Source: an uncultured Anaerobutyricum sp.
GTDB lineage: Bacteria > Bacillota > Clostridia > Lachnospirales > Lachnospiraceae
Direction: 5' to 3'
Length of the DNA: 5,876 nucleotides
Assembly (NCBI GenBank): GCA_934317185.1
Contig: CAKREJ010000099.1
Coordinates: forward strand, 1 to 5,876
The position numbers and the translations under genes are program-made. Each line of letters opens with the position of its first letter. Position 1 is the stretch's first letter. The notes below the pieces were generated by a model. It was not told where the DNA came from. It saw only the letters and a list, made by a program, of their open reading frames with translations, and made no database searches. Shown here piece by piece: positions 5,875 through 5,876 of the stretch.

Positions 5875-5876
5875 GA

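Overview
The window looks like chromosomal DNA from a low-GC, probably spore-forming member of the Clostridia, most likely a Lachnospiraceae-type gut anaerobe. This is inferred from the AT-rich codon use, the purine-rich ribosome binding sites, the frequent TTG starts, a Firmicutes-type lipoprotein signal and the spmA/spmB pair. I cannot name a species from sequence alone.

Layout: (1) 1-581, the C-terminal half of alanine racemase (alr), cut by the window edge. (2) A 71-base gap with a tandem 9-bp repeat and no convincing terminator. (3) 653-2107, a lipoprotein solute-binding protein of the ABC sugar-uptake type, with no permease or ATPase beside it. (4) 2151-4394, a membrane diguanylate cyclase with a large extracellular Cache-like sensor, HAMP-like linker, PAS-like domain and intact GGDEF domain. 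(5) 4404-5048 spmA and 5045-5575 spmB, two membrane proteins of the spore maturation / nucleoside-recognition (Gate) family, overlapping by four bases. (6) 5617-5680, a strong hairpin flanked by T-runs on both strands, which can end transcription from either side. (7) On the minus strand at 5704-5811, a 35-codon gene with its own extended -10 promoter, near-perfect ribosome binding site and the shared terminator.

All genes from alr to spmB point the same way. From the solute-binding protein onward the gaps are short (43, 9 and -4 bases) and lack terminators, so items 3-5 are probably one transcript; alr may read into it. The simplest working model (inference) is that the lipoprotein captures an extracellular nutrient, possibly a carbohydrate, and presents it to the Cache domain of the cyclase. 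This would set c-di-GMP levels in a unit that also makes SpmA/SpmB.

The two most interesting items are this orphan binding protein-cyclase-spmAB unit and the convergent 35-residue peptide gene, which has a five-residue internal periodicity and which I do not recognise.
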